Origin: Paraprevotella xylaniphila YIT 11841 | GTDB lineage: Bacteria; Bacteroidota; Bacteroidia; Bacteroidales; Bacteroidaceae | Direction: 5' to 3' | DNA: 64,000 nt | Assembly: GCF_000205165.1 (NCBI RefSeq) | Contig: NZ_GL883836.1 | Coordinates: forward strand, 1 to 64,000 | Part shown: one piece after another, positions 43,252 through 53,195 of the stretch | Layout: each line of letters starts with the position of its first letter | How positions within the stretch are numbered: position 1 is the stretch's first letter | Notes under the pieces: generated by a model | What the model was told of the DNA's origin: nothing | Seen by the model: the letters and a program-made list of their open reading frames with translations, nothing else | The model's database searches: none | Translations under genes and position numbers: made by a program

Positions 43252-45319
43252 CGGTTTGGGCAGGATGAAAAACTGGTTGTGGATTATAGGCTTGTTTTTC
43301 GTGCTTTCGCTCCATGCAGAGGATGGCCATCGGCTATGGCTCCGCATGGAGCGAAATGCGCTACCGGCTGATGTCAGTCTGTCGGAAAGTACGGAACGGA
43401 CGGCAACTTTGGATATTGCGTCTCGTGAATTGAAAGACTTTTGGAAAGGGGAGGGGCGTGTGCTTCTTCGTGTCTCTAAGGATGGGGTTATGAGGGATGG
43501 TTTTACGATTTGCAGGAAAGGTCTGGACGTGGAGCTTTCTTCGGCATCCGACAACGGCGTGCTTTATGCCGCCTATGATTTGTTGCGTAGACAGCAGGCC
43601 GGAGATTTACTGTCGGATGGTGTGGCTGTGACAGAAAGACCTTCTTACGACATTCGCATCCTGAACCATTGGGACAATCCCGATGGGACGGTAGAGAGAG
43701 GTTACGCAGGACGTTCGATATGGAAGTGGGACGAGCTGCCCGAAACGGTTTCCCCATTGTACGAGGAATATGCTCGTGCCAATGCTTCTGTCGGCATTAA
43801 CGCCGTGGTGCTCAATAATGTGAACGCCAAACCTCAGATGCTTTCCACCGGAATGCTTCGTAAAGTAGCGGTTATTGCCGAAGTGCTGCGCCCGTATGGC
43901 ATAAGGACTTATTTGTCGGTGAACTTTGCTTCCCCGAAAGCCCTTGGGGAACTGTCTACGGCCGACCCGTTGGACGAGGATGTACAACGGTGGTGGGAGA
44001 AGAAGGCTAAAGAAATCTACCGTCTGATTCCCGATTTCGGCGGTTTTTTGGTCAAGGCGAACAGTGAAGGGGAACCCGGCCCACAAGATTACGGGCGGAC
44101 GCATGCCGATGGGGCCAATATGTTGGCCGACGTGCTCGCTCCCTATGGGGGATTGGTGATGTGGCGGGCATTTGTCTATCAGGCGGAAAGTTCCGACCGG
44201 GCATGCCAGGCATACGAGGAGTTTATGCCTTTCGATGGGCAATTCCGTGATAACGTGATTGTACAGGTGAAAAACGGGCCGATAGACTTTCAACCCCGTG
44301 AACCTTTCAGCCCCTTGTTCGGTGCCATGCAACACACACAGGTTATGCCGGAGTTTCAAATAACCCAGGAGTATTTGGGGCAGTCCATTCATACGGTATT
44401 TTTGGCAACGATGTGGAAAGATTGTTTGGATGCCGAAACTTATCGGGTTGGGGGAGGAACTGTAGCAGATGTCACACAGCATCGGGGCGGCATTCATTCC
44501 CGGTCGGCCGTGGCGGGAGTGGCCAACATCGGGGATGTGGTCAATTGGACCGGAAACGACATGGCACAGGCTAATTGGTATGCTTTCGGTCGTTTGTGTT
44601 GGAATACCGAACTGTCGGCGGAACAGATTGCCGAAGAGTTTCTGAAGCAGACTTTCTCAACTGATGAACATTTCATCGAACCGGTGCGCCAGTTGCTTTT
44701 ACGTTCATGGGATACGGCGGTTAGCTATATGATGCCGTTGGGGTTGCACCATATATTTGCTTTCGGGCATCATTACGGACCTGAGCCATGGTGTGCTCCT
44801 CCTGATACACGCCCGGATTGGTTGCCGAAGTATTACCACCGGGCCGATACGGTAGGAGTTGGTTTCGATCGCACGGTACGGGGGTCGAAGGCCGTTTTGC
44901 AATACCATGAACCGTTGGCTACGCTTTACGGAGATTTGGAAACATGTCCGGAAGAATATCTTTTATGGTTTCATCACGTGCCTTGGGAGTATGTGATGCG
45001 GAACGGTTTGACTTTGTGGGATAACCTCTGTTACATTTATAACAGCGGAGTCGAAGATGCCCGGGAGTTTGTGGATTTGTGGCAGAAAGTTCAACCGTAT
45101 GTCGACACGGAGCGTTACGAAGCCATACAGATGCGATTCGAGCGGCAAGCACTTGATGCGGAATGGTGGCGGGATGCTTGCCTGCTTTATTTCCAACAGT
45201 ATTCCCGTCGGTCGATTCCGGCCGATTGTCCTCCTCCGGTACATGATTTGGAGGAATTGATGGAATTCAGGTTACATTTGGACAATTATACGGCAGCTGA
45301 TATGGATAAATTACCATAA
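43244..45319 (+). CDS. GH67 alpha-glucuronidase
   Basis: Removes (4-O-methyl)glucuronic acid from the non-reducing end of aldouronic acids. Numbering from the first ATG gives 691 residues. Catalytic residues by analogy to the Cellvibrio enzyme are Glu274 (ANSEGEPGP, acid), Asp348 (NGPIDFQ) and Glu376 (ITQEYLG). A hydrophobic leader (MKNWLWIIGLFFVLSLHAED) follows the ATG at 43265, which is the likelier start and makes the enzyme exported. It is the last gene of the xylan run. Confidence 0.95.
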   Translation: MINGLGRMKNWLWIIGLFFVLSLHAEDGHRLWLRMERNALPADVSLSESTERTATLDIASRELKDFWKGEGRVLLRVSKDGVMRDGFTICRKGLDVELSSASDNGVLYAAYDLLRRQQAGDLLSDGVAVTERPSYDIRILNHWDNPDGTVERGYAGRSIWKWDELPETVSPLYEEYARANASVGINAVVLNNVNAKPQMLSTGMLRKVAVIAEVLRPYGIRTYLSVNFASPKALGELSTADPLDEDVQRWWEKKAKEIYRLIPDFGGFLVKANSEGEPGPQDYGRTHADGANMLADVLAPYGGLVMWRAFVYQAESSDRACQAYEEFMPFDGQFRDNVIVQVKNGPIDFQPREPFSPLFGAMQHTQVMPEFQITQEYLGQSIHTVFLATMWKDCLDAETYRVGGGTVADVTQHRGGIHSRSAVAGVANIGDVVNWTGNDMAQANWYAFGRLCWNTELSAEQIAEEFLKQTFSTDEHFIEPVRQLLLRSWDTAVSYMMPLGLHHIFAFGHHYGPEPWCAPPDTRPDWLPKYYHRADTVGVGFDRTVRGSKAVLQYHEPLATLYGDLETCPEEYLLWFHHVPWEYVMRNGLTLWDNLCYIYNSGVEDAREFVDLWQKVQPYVDTERYEAIQMRFERQALDAEWWRDACLLYFQQYSRRSIPADCPPPVHDLEELMEFRLHLDNYTAADMDKLP

Positions 45320-45329
45320 TTCATAGGAA

Positions 45330-45359
45330 ATGTTACAAAGAACATAGAGAATGTAACAT
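45330..45359. promoter_or_regulatory. Inverted repeat ATGTTACA...TGTAACAT
   Basis: A perfect 8-base inverted repeat with a 14-base spacer directly after GH67. The half-site extends to ATGTTACAAA, which recurs at 61764 in the other long gap of the SusCD cluster. It could be an operator or a weak hairpin; no T run follows. Confidence 0.4.
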
Positions 45360-45383
45360 GAGGGCATTAATGCTTTTTTGAGT

Positions 45384-45430
45384 TACAAAAGCGGGAAAGA
45401 CCTATCCAACGGGCTTTTTCGCTTTTTTTG
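45384..45430 (+). terminator. Terminator between the xylan module and the FAS1/SusCD cluster
   Basis: AAAAGCGGGAAAG pairs with CTTTTTCGCTTTT with one mismatch zone and is followed by TTTT. It separates the GH67 gene from the next operon. Confidence 0.7.
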
Positions 45431-45567
45431 TAGGTATGTAACAAAATAAAAGGAATATGATACATGAGCGAAAATGACTTTCAGTTTTATGCTGTAATTT
45501 AGCACCCGATAACGAGAGTTTCGATTTATTTTTAAATGAAGTAATAACACTAATAAAATAATCTAAT

Positions 45568-48126
45568 ATGAGTGCAAGGAAAAACAGAAGAAGATTCGCT
45601 CCTTTTTGGGCTGGCTTGGCATGCTGTGCCTTGGGTTGTGTCTACTCCTGCAATGATGGCTACGATTTGATAGATGAAGATCCGGCGTGGCTAGGCAGTA
45701 GTATTTACGACTATTTGAAGTCGAATGGGAATTACACCAATGTAGTGAGAATGATTGACGACCTTGGTTATACTGAGGTTCTTGCCCGTACGGGTAGCAA
45801 AACTCTCTTCGTGGCTGATGATGATGCCTACGCACGTTTCTATAATAGTGGAAAATGGGGCGTGAGAAGTTACGAGGAGTTATCCATGGCGCAAAAGAAG
45901 CAGTTGCTTTATGGCTCAATGATTAACAATGCTTGCCAGGTAGCTTATTTGTCCAGTTCCACAGGCCCGACAGAGGGAGACTGTATGCGCCGTTTGACTT
46001 CGGCATCGGCATACGACACTGTTCCCGTACTTCGGCCGATTGATATGCCGGATACAAAGTATTGGGCATATTACAAAAATTCAGGTAAGACTATCCCTTG
46101 TTTGGCAGATATGACCACGGCGCCTATGATCCATTTCATTGAGGCTTATTTGCAGAACCGTCGTATTTCCAATGACGATTGTAATTTCCTCTTTAATTAC
46201 GCCACGGAGCGTAAGCCGGGTGATGCCAATGTGAATGGAGTGATGATGGTAGAGCAAAACATTCGTTGTTCTAATGGCTTTGTACATAAGATGGGAGATG
46301 TGATGACCCCGCTTCCTAATTTGGCTAATGTCATTGCGGGGATGCCACGCGCACAACAATTTTCAAAGATGTTGGATCGTTTTTCAGCACCTTATTATGA
46401 TGAATCGTTGACGCAGGAGTATAACCGTTTGTATGGCACCAGTTATGATTCCGTTTTTCAGAAACGTTATTTTTCAGAGCGTTCACAAAAAGGACAACCT
46501 TTGAATTTGACACAGAAGGAAGAACCGGTGGAGGCGATGCTGAAATTCGACCCGGGTTGGAATGAATATTATTCCGAGTTGAATGCCAGTGTCTCTACGG
46601 ATGTCCTTTTGCAACAAGACATGGCTGTCATGCTTGTGCCAACCGACGCCGCACTTACGGATTATTGGGAGAATGGTGCCGGAAAAGTATTGAAAGATAG
46701 GTATGGGACTTGGGAAAATGTGCCAGACAAGGTGCTTTCGAAGCTATTGAACGTAAACATGCTTAATTCTTTTTCCAATTCTGTTCCCAGTAAATTCAGC
46801 ACAGTGTTGAATGATGCGAATGATGAACTGAAGATTAAAAAGGAAGATGTGGATAGCGTGTTCTTCGCTTGTAACGGGGCTGTTTATTTGACGAATAAAG
46901 TGTTTAGTCCGGTAGCCTATATATCCGTGTCGTTTCCGGCCTTAGTCAATGAAACTATGAATATCATCAATTGGGCTATTGAACAGTATGATTATGATGT
47001 ATATCTGAATTCGCAAAATTCTACTTATAGCTTCTTCATTCCGACGAATCAAGGACTGCTGACTTATGTCGATCCATGTTCTTTTGGCAAGAATCAGACT
47101 CAGGTCTATGAGTTTCATTATGATGAGAAGGCCCAGACGGAAGCAGAGAAAGTACGGGCTTTTATCTTTAACTATGACGTGGAGTCTGGGATAAGGCTTG
47201 ATTCGATAGGTGAAGCTTCGACGACTCAGATACGTGACCGTTTGACGGATATTTTGGAAACACATATTGTGGTTGGTAATGTGGAAAGCGGGGAAAAGTA
47301 TTATAGAACAAAAGACGGAGGTACGATTTTTGTAGAAAATGCAGGAAAGCCTAATATGACCGTTGCCGGAGGATGGCAGGTGGAACATGGTGAAAAGTTG
47401 CCTGTTGCACAAATTTATAAGGAAGAAAACGGTAAGGCTTATATATTGGAGGGCTCGCTTATACAGACCGCCCAGAAATCTGTTCCCGATTTACTGAAAG
47501 AACATGATGAGTTTTCGAAATTTTACGAATTGTTGGAAGGTTCCTCTATCATGTCAAATGTTATTTCGACAGGAAGTGGTGCAGATGCACCGTCTTATGC
47601 TTGTCCAAGTCCGAGTATTACATTATTTAATACGTTCCATTATACGGTATATGTACCGACTAACGAGTCCATACAAGCTTTACACGATGAAGGAAAGTTG
47701 CCGACTTGGGATGAGGTGGAAGCTGAACAGGACGAGGATGAAAAAGAAAGGATGACGGAGCAAATAGAGAAATTCCTCAAATACCATATTCAGGACAACT
47801 CGTTATATATCGGACAGGGAAAGATTGCCGAAGCTGACTATGAAACCTCAGCTTATGAAATCAATGGGGCGGATAACACCATTTCTTATTGTCGTTTGAC
47901 AGTGGAGGGTGATGACAGTCATCTGACAGTAAAGGATGCGGCAGGGAACAAGCGCAACGTGTTGAAAAATGGCGGCCTTTACAACTTGATGGCACGTGAA
48001 TACCAGTATAATACTGCAGACGTGGCCTCAGCTTCGGAGATTTATACGACTTCTTACGCTGTGGTGCATCAAATAGATGGACCGTTAATGTGGGAAAAGG
48101 ATGCTGAAACGGGGAATATGGAATAA
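45568..48126 (+). CDS. Large fasciclin-domain (FAS1) lipoprotein
   Basis: An 852-residue lipoprotein (leader ending VYSC, Cys28, followed by NDGYDLIDED). I see about four FAS1-like modules with the typical sequence 'short helix, then T/V-FxPTD-like'. They begin near 43 (SIYDYLKSNG ... TLFVADDDAYARF), 320 (AVMLVPTDAALTDYW), 460 (NSTYSFFIPTNQGLLTYV) and 640 (YTVYVPTNESIQAL). FAS1 modules usually mediate adhesion or ligand binding. It is the first gene of the FAS1-SusC-SusD cluster, suggesting a surface partner of the transporter. Confidence 0.82.
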   Translation: MSARKNRRRFAPFWAGLACCALGCVYSCNDGYDLIDEDPAWLGSSIYDYLKSNGNYTNVVRMIDDLGYTEVLARTGSKTLFVADDDAYARFYNSGKWGVRSYEELSMAQKKQLLYGSMINNACQVAYLSSSTGPTEGDCMRRLTSASAYDTVPVLRPIDMPDTKYWAYYKNSGKTIPCLADMTTAPMIHFIEAYLQNRRISNDDCNFLFNYATERKPGDANVNGVMMVEQNIRCSNGFVHKMGDVMTPLPNLANVIAGMPRAQQFSKMLDRFSAPYYDESLTQEYNRLYGTSYDSVFQKRYFSERSQKGQPLNLTQKEEPVEAMLKFDPGWNEYYSELNASVSTDVLLQQDMAVMLVPTDAALTDYWENGAGKVLKDRYGTWENVPDKVLSKLLNVNMLNSFSNSVPSKFSTVLNDANDELKIKKEDVDSVFFACNGAVYLTNKVFSPVAYISVSFPALVNETMNIINWAIEQYDYDVYLNSQNSTYSFFIPTNQGLLTYVDPCSFGKNQTQVYEFHYDEKAQTEAEKVRAFIFNYDVESGIRLDSIGEASTTQIRDRLTDILETHIVVGNVESGEKYYRTKDGGTIFVENAGKPNMTVAGGWQVEHGEKLPVAQIYKEENGKAYILEGSLIQTAQKSVPDLLKEHDEFSKFYELLEGSSIMSNVISTGSGADAPSYACPSPSITLFNTFHYTVYVPTNESIQALHDEGKLPTWDEVEAEQDEDEKERMTEQIEKFLKYHIQDNSLYIGQGKIAEADYETSAYEINGADNTISYCRLTVEGDDSHLTVKDAAGNKRNVLKNGGLYNLMAREYQYNTADVASASEIYTTSYAVVHQIDGPLMWEKDAETGNME

Positions 48127-48155
48127 AATGTCAAACCAAATAATACTATAAATGA

Positions 48156-51100
48156 ATGAAAACCCTATATCGACATATTATGTTAGGTGCGTTTGTCGCT
48201 TTGCCTTTGATGGGTTTTGCGCAAGCACCCGGGACGATGATTAGTGGTACCGTCTCTGACGATATTGAACCATTGATGATGGTGAATGTGGTCGAAGTAG
48301 ACGAGGCAAACCGTATCGTGGCTCATGGTGTAACGGACATCAATGGAAACTTTTCTTTCCGCATTGTGGATCCGAAGCACCGTCTGAAGATTTCGTACGT
48401 AGGCTATGCCACACAACTTATCCCTATTAAAGGGACACGTTACAATATAAAGTTGAAGAGCAACCTGCAATTAAAAGAAGTGGTTGTGAAACAGAAACGT
48501 GTAATACAATCCAGTGGTTTGGCCATACCGGAACGTGAAGTGTCGGTGGCTCATCAAACTATTGATGCTAAAGAATTTGAAGGATTGAGCCTGACGAGCA
48601 TCGACGAGGCTTTGCAAGGTCGTGTGGCTGGTTTGGATATCGTGTTCAATTCCGGTGACTTGGGGGCCGGTACGACCATGCGTTTGCGTGGAGTCAGTTC
48701 TATCAACGGTAATACCCAACCTTTGGTGGTAGTAGATGGTAATGTGTTTGAAAGCGATTACTTGTCCGGTTTTGATTTCGCTTCGGCCACTGAGGAACAG
48801 TATTCTGAGCTGTTGAATGTCAATCCGGATGACATCGCCAGTATTACGGTGTTGAAAGATGCCGCAGGTACGGCCATTTATGGTTCGCAGGGAGCAAATG
48901 GTGTGATTGAAATTAAGACAAAGCGTGGGGTCAGGGGGAAGACGAAAGTGACTTATTCCTATGCGGCTACGATGACTTACCAACCCAAAGGCATGCGCAT
49001 GCTGAATGGTGACCAATACACCATGTTGATGAAAGAAGCATATTATAATCCGGAATTAAGTGATGCCGCGTCCGACATTCCGGAGTTTAATTACGATCCG
49101 TCGTTTGCAGAGTATGAACATTACAACAACAATACGGACTGGGTGGATGCGGTGACCAAGGTGGGTTGGTTGCAAAAGCATTATGTGACGCTTTCCGGTG
49201 GAGGAGAGAAGGCTGCGTTCCGTATCTCTGCCGGTTACGACCACCAGACCGGTACGGTCATTGCCCAGGAGCTTGACCGTTTCACGACTCGTGTGGCCTT
49301 GGATTATTTTGTGAGCGACCGCATCAAGATTGTGACGAACTTTAACCTGACGTATCAGGATAACCAGAAAAACTATAGTGATTTGTTGAATATTGCTTAC
49401 CGCAAAATGCCGAACATGTCTATTTACGAGCAGGATGCTTATGGTAACAATACCCCAAATTACTACCACATGTTGCCGACAGCTTCTTCCACGTTCCGTC
49501 AGAATGGCGACCAATACAGTTTGGTGAATCCCGTGGCTTTGGCATACGAGGCCACGAATGAAGAGACATTGTATAGGATGCAGCCCGAGTTCCAATTGCA
49601 CTATAACCTTTTGGGGTTGGATGATTCCAAAATGCAATTAAAGTACGAAGGCAAAGTGCTGTTCAATATAGAGAATAGGTATACCGACAAGTTCTATCCT
49701 TCCAGTTTGGTAACGGCCGGGTGGACGGACAAGAATAACAACAAGGCTTCATCGGAAGCGCATAAGGGAAGGGCTATCACGACGACACATCGTTTGACGT
49801 TTATTCCGCACATTATGAATGCCGACCATTCTTTCATGGCGATGGCGCAGTTCCAGTTGATAGACGGTGATTCCAAACAGCAGTCTAATTCTGTGTATAA
49901 CCTTCCAACAGGGAGCATACAGTCTCCTACGGCCGATGGCTTGATTTCTGGAATGTCTACTGGGGCAGGCCAATGGAGGAGCATTTACATGACATTCTCA
50001 GCTCATTATGCCTTTAAGAGCCGTTATATTGCGGATTTCTCTGTCCGTCGTGACGGTACGACCAAGTTTGGTGACAACAAGCGTTGGGGTACTTTCCCTG
50101 CCTTGTCGTTCCGTTGGAATGTAGTGGACGAACCATGGATGAAAGGGACACAAAAATGGTTGTCCATGCTTTCTGTCCGTCCGGGTTGGGGGCGTGTAGG
50201 AAGCCAACCGGGGGCTGAATATCTCTTTTTCTCGAAGTATACGGCGACGGATTCCTATAACGGGGCCAATTCCATATATCCGAGCAATATCCGGTTGAGT
50301 AATTTGCAATGGGAAGAGAAGGAAACATGGAACGTGGGTTTCGACCTAGGACTGTTCGATAATAGGGTTACGGCTGATTTCAATATCTATACCCAAATGA
50401 CATCCAAACTTTTGATGACTAATGTGAACATTCCTTCTTCTTCCGGTTTCCCGTCTCTTTCTTGGACCAATGTCGGGAAAATGCGCAATAACGGTTGGGA
50501 ATTCAATATCAATGGTACGGACGTGGTCAAAGTCGGTAAGTTCAGGTTGGGTTTCAATGTGACGTTTGCCAATAACAAAAATGAAATCGTGGAAATGGAA
50601 CCCACGGCATTGGCTAACCTTAATAAGGACTTCGACAATAATAATGGCTCATACCTGACCCGTGTCCAACTTAATAACCCGTTCGGTGCCATATATGGTT
50701 TCCGTTATAAGGGCGTATACCAATATTCCGATTATTCGGAGGTTGAGGTGCCGGGTGTGAGTGGACCGAATGCTCCTGTGGCTCGTGACGAGAACGGTAA
50801 TGTGATTCGCGATAAGGCCGGGTTCACCATTCCGATGGTATTCGGGTATGACAAGACAACGAATACTGAACTGTATGAGTTCCAAGGTGGAGATGCCATT
50901 TACGAGGATATTAACCATGATGGGAATATCAATGAGTTGGATATCGTTTACTTGGGTTCTTCTTTGCCTAAGATTACCGGTGGTTGGGGACTGAAGCTTT
51001 CTTATGGCCGTTGGTCGCTCAATGCGCAGTTTAATTTCCGTGCGGGGAACAAAGTTGTAAATCGTGCCAGGATGGATGCAGAGTCCATGCATAATAACAA

Positions 51101-51455
51101 TAATCAGGCCGCCTCAGTCAATTGGCGTTGGCGTACGGAGGGACAGTTGGCGGAGATTCCCCGTGCCTTGTATAACAAGGGCTTCAATTATTTGGGAAGC
51201 GACCGTTTTGTGGAGGATGCGTCTTTCATGCGTCTCAACTATCTTTCTTTGGGTTACTCTCTTGACCCCAAGTTGTTGAGGAGAATAGGTGTGACTTCGT
51301 TGAGCATCAATTTGAATGCCAGCAATCTGTTTTGTCTGACCAATTACTCCGGTGCGGATCCCGAGATCGGGTATGGCGGTATGGGTGTGGCCACGGATGG
51401 AGCCAAGACACCGCGTTCGCGGCAGTTCACGGCACGTGTGCAGATAGGTTTCTAA
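48156..51455 (+). CDS. SusC-like TonB-dependent outer-membrane transporter (first copy)
   Basis: A 1099-residue TonB-linked transporter. A signal peptide (1-22) is followed by a carboxypeptidase-regulatory-like domain (about 28-105, with ISYVGYATQLIPI). A plug comes next (about 130-255: GRVAGLDIVFNSGDLGAG, TMRLRGVSSINGNTQPLVVVDG, ITVLKDAAGTAIYGSQGANG), then a barrel of about 22 strands ending in Phe. Its SusD partner follows 19 bases later. The pair imports an oligomer selected by SusD; the substrate is not evident. Confidence 0.95.
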   Translation: MKTLYRHIMLGAFVALPLMGFAQAPGTMISGTVSDDIEPLMMVNVVEVDEANRIVAHGVTDINGNFSFRIVDPKHRLKISYVGYATQLIPIKGTRYNIKLKSNLQLKEVVVKQKRVIQSSGLAIPEREVSVAHQTIDAKEFEGLSLTSIDEALQGRVAGLDIVFNSGDLGAGTTMRLRGVSSINGNTQPLVVVDGNVFESDYLSGFDFASATEEQYSELLNVNPDDIASITVLKDAAGTAIYGSQGANGVIEIKTKRGVRGKTKVTYSYAATMTYQPKGMRMLNGDQYTMLMKEAYYNPELSDAASDIPEFNYDPSFAEYEHYNNNTDWVDAVTKVGWLQKHYVTLSGGGEKAAFRISAGYDHQTGTVIAQELDRFTTRVALDYFVSDRIKIVTNFNLTYQDNQKNYSDLLNIAYRKMPNMSIYEQDAYGNNTPNYYHMLPTASSTFRQNGDQYSLVNPVALAYEATNEETLYRMQPEFQLHYNLLGLDDSKMQLKYEGKVLFNIENRYTDKFYPSSLVTAGWTDKNNNKASSEAHKGRAITTTHRLTFIPHIMNADHSFMAMAQFQLIDGDSKQQSNSVYNLPTGSIQSPTADGLISGMSTGAGQWRSIYMTFSAHYAFKSRYIADFSVRRDGTTKFGDNKRWGTFPALSFRWNVVDEPWMKGTQKWLSMLSVRPGWGRVGSQPGAEYLFFSKYTATDSYNGANSIYPSNIRLSNLQWEEKETWNVGFDLGLFDNRVTADFNIYTQMTSKLLMTNVNIPSSSGFPSLSWTNVGKMRNNGWEFNINGTDVVKVGKFRLGFNVTFANNKNEIVEMEPTALANLNKDFDNNNGSYLTRVQLNNPFGAIYGFRYKGVYQYSDYSEVEVPGVSGPNAPVARDENGNVIRDKAGFTIPMVFGYDKTTNTELYEFQGGDAIYEDINHDGNINELDIVYLGSSLPKITGGWGLKLSYGRWSLNAQFNFRAGNKVVNRARMDAESMHNNNNQAASVNWRWRTEGQLAEIPRALYNKGFNYLGSDRFVEDASFMRLNYLSLGYSLDPKLLRRIGVTSLSINLNASNLFCLTNYSGADPEIGYGGMGVATDGAKTPRSRQFTARVQIGF

Positions 51456-51474
51456 TATTTAAAATGTTTACGTT

Positions 51475-53190
51475 ATGAAATTCTATATAAACAAACAATT
51501 TACAAAGTTGTTCTCTGCGGCTTTATTGGCCTCTTCGCTGACGGCTTGCGATGATTTCCTGAGCATTGTTCCTCTTAATGAAGTGGTGTTGGAGAACTAT
51601 TGGACGGAAGAAGCCGATGTGACCAGTGTGGTGAATTCTTGTTATGCGCAGTTGGAGTCGGGTGATTGTCTGAAACGGATGTTGGTATGGGGCGAGTTGC
51701 GTTCCGACAATTTGACCACGGGGGCAGGTGCTCCTCAAGACATCCTTCGTATAGCTGAAGAAAATTTGTTGGAAACGAATGGTTATGCAAAGTGGGAATC
51801 GTTTTACCAGTGCATTAACCGTTGTAATACGGTAATCCATTATGCTCCACAGGTGCAAGAAAAGGATCCGAATTACACGGAAGCTGAGATGAAGGCTAAT
51901 ATTGCGGAAGTTACGGCCATACGCAGCTTGTGTTATTTTTATTTGATTCGTACGTTCCGTAATGTCCCGTTGGTGACCGAACCATCTATTGACGATTCGA
52001 AGAACTACCGGATTCCGGCTTCCAGTTTCGATGAAGTGTTGGCCCATATCATTGCTGACCTGGAAGCCGTGAAGAATGATGCGATACGGATTTATGGTGA
52101 ATATAGTGATGATAACATAAACCGTATCACCCGTTATGCCATATATGCCATGTTGGCGGATATGTATTTGTGGCAGGGGGATTACCAACGTTGCATAGAC
52201 TATTGTGATTTGATTATTGATTACAAGAAAGGTCAGTATGATGATTTGCTTCAGGAGTATTCTTCTTTTGTAAGTAATGTTGAGCTTTATGGTGACTTCC
52301 CTTTAATTTCAGAGGCTCCTAATGGTTCCTCTTATGCAGGTACGTCATTCTCGGAAATTTTTGGGAAGGGGAATTCCTTTGAAAGTATTTTCGAATTGAT
52401 TTTTGTTGATAAGGAAACACGCGAGAATCTTTTGACGAAAGATTTGTTTGGAGCATACAATAGTTCTAACGTGGGGCAACTTGCAGCGTGCCCGTATTTG
52501 AATGCCCAAGTGGCGGAAGGTACAAACTCCTATTTTAAGCGGACGGACTGCCGGGCTTTTGAGAACATGTCCGGAGAATCCACGGTGAGCATTCGCAAAT
52601 ATGTGGTCGAAGGGGCTGAATTCCGTACGAATACGACGACCGGAACGGCACCTACGGTGACTGAATATATCCGTACGGCTAATGTGGCAAACTGGATTGT
52701 GTATAGGCTTACGGACGTGATGCTGATGAAGGCGGAAGCAGAAGTCCAGCTTGCAGGCAATGTGGCAGATGGTTCCACGTTGACACCGGAACAGGAAGCG
52801 CGTTACCGGTCAGCATTTTCCTGTGTGTCTGCCGTATGGAAGCGGGCCAATAATAAGCGTGTTGCGACTACGGACACGTTGGTTTTTGAGGATTATGGCA
52901 CGTCGCGCTTGGGCATGGAGAATCTTGTGTTGGAGGAGCGTCAGCGTGAATTGATGTTCGAAGGCAAGCGGTGGTTTGATTTGGTGCGCCTTTGCCGCCG
53001 TGAAGGTTCCAACACCCGCATGTTGGATAAGGTTATGCAGAAGTTCAGCGAGAACACGGCTGCGCTCCGTATCCGTCTTTCCGCAGAAGATGCCCTTTAT
53101 TACCCGTACCATGAAAATGAATTGAAGGCCAATCCTTATTTGGTACAGAATCCGGCTTATAAGAATGATAATATAAACACAACTGAATAA
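51475..53190 (+). CDS. SusD-like substrate-binding lipoprotein (first copy)
   Basis: A 571-residue RagB/SusD-family lipoprotein with Cys25 (SLTACDDFLS). The N-terminal helical repeats include ENYWTEEADVTSVVNSCYAQL and AEVTAIRSLCYFYLIRTFRNVPLVTEPS. The C-terminal part carries the family motif VLEERQRELMFEGKRWFDLVRL (split around E-R-Q-R-E-L). It caps the preceding SusC. The next gene starts five bases after its stop. Confidence 0.95.
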   Translation: MKFYINKQFTKLFSAALLASSLTACDDFLSIVPLNEVVLENYWTEEADVTSVVNSCYAQLESGDCLKRMLVWGELRSDNLTTGAGAPQDILRIAEENLLETNGYAKWESFYQCINRCNTVIHYAPQVQEKDPNYTEAEMKANIAEVTAIRSLCYFYLIRTFRNVPLVTEPSIDDSKNYRIPASSFDEVLAHIIADLEAVKNDAIRIYGEYSDDNINRITRYAIYAMLADMYLWQGDYQRCIDYCDLIIDYKKGQYDDLLQEYSSFVSNVELYGDFPLISEAPNGSSYAGTSFSEIFGKGNSFESIFELIFVDKETRENLLTKDLFGAYNSSNVGQLAACPYLNAQVAEGTNSYFKRTDCRAFENMSGESTVSIRKYVVEGAEFRTNTTTGTAPTVTEYIRTANVANWIVYRLTDVMLMKAEAEVQLAGNVADGSTLTPEQEARYRSAFSCVSAVWKRANNKRVATTDTLVFEDYGTSRLGMENLVLEERQRELMFEGKRWFDLVRLCRREGSNTRMLDKVMQKFSENTAALRIRLSAEDALYYPYHENELKANPYLVQNPAYKNDNINTTE

Positions 53191-53195
53191 GAATT

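Noticed and set aside
37983-45319. Two-component system as regulator of the xylan genes
   Set aside because: It is directly attached to the metal efflux operon, a terminator-like hairpin separates it from the symporter gene, and it is not the hybrid type typical of glycan loci.
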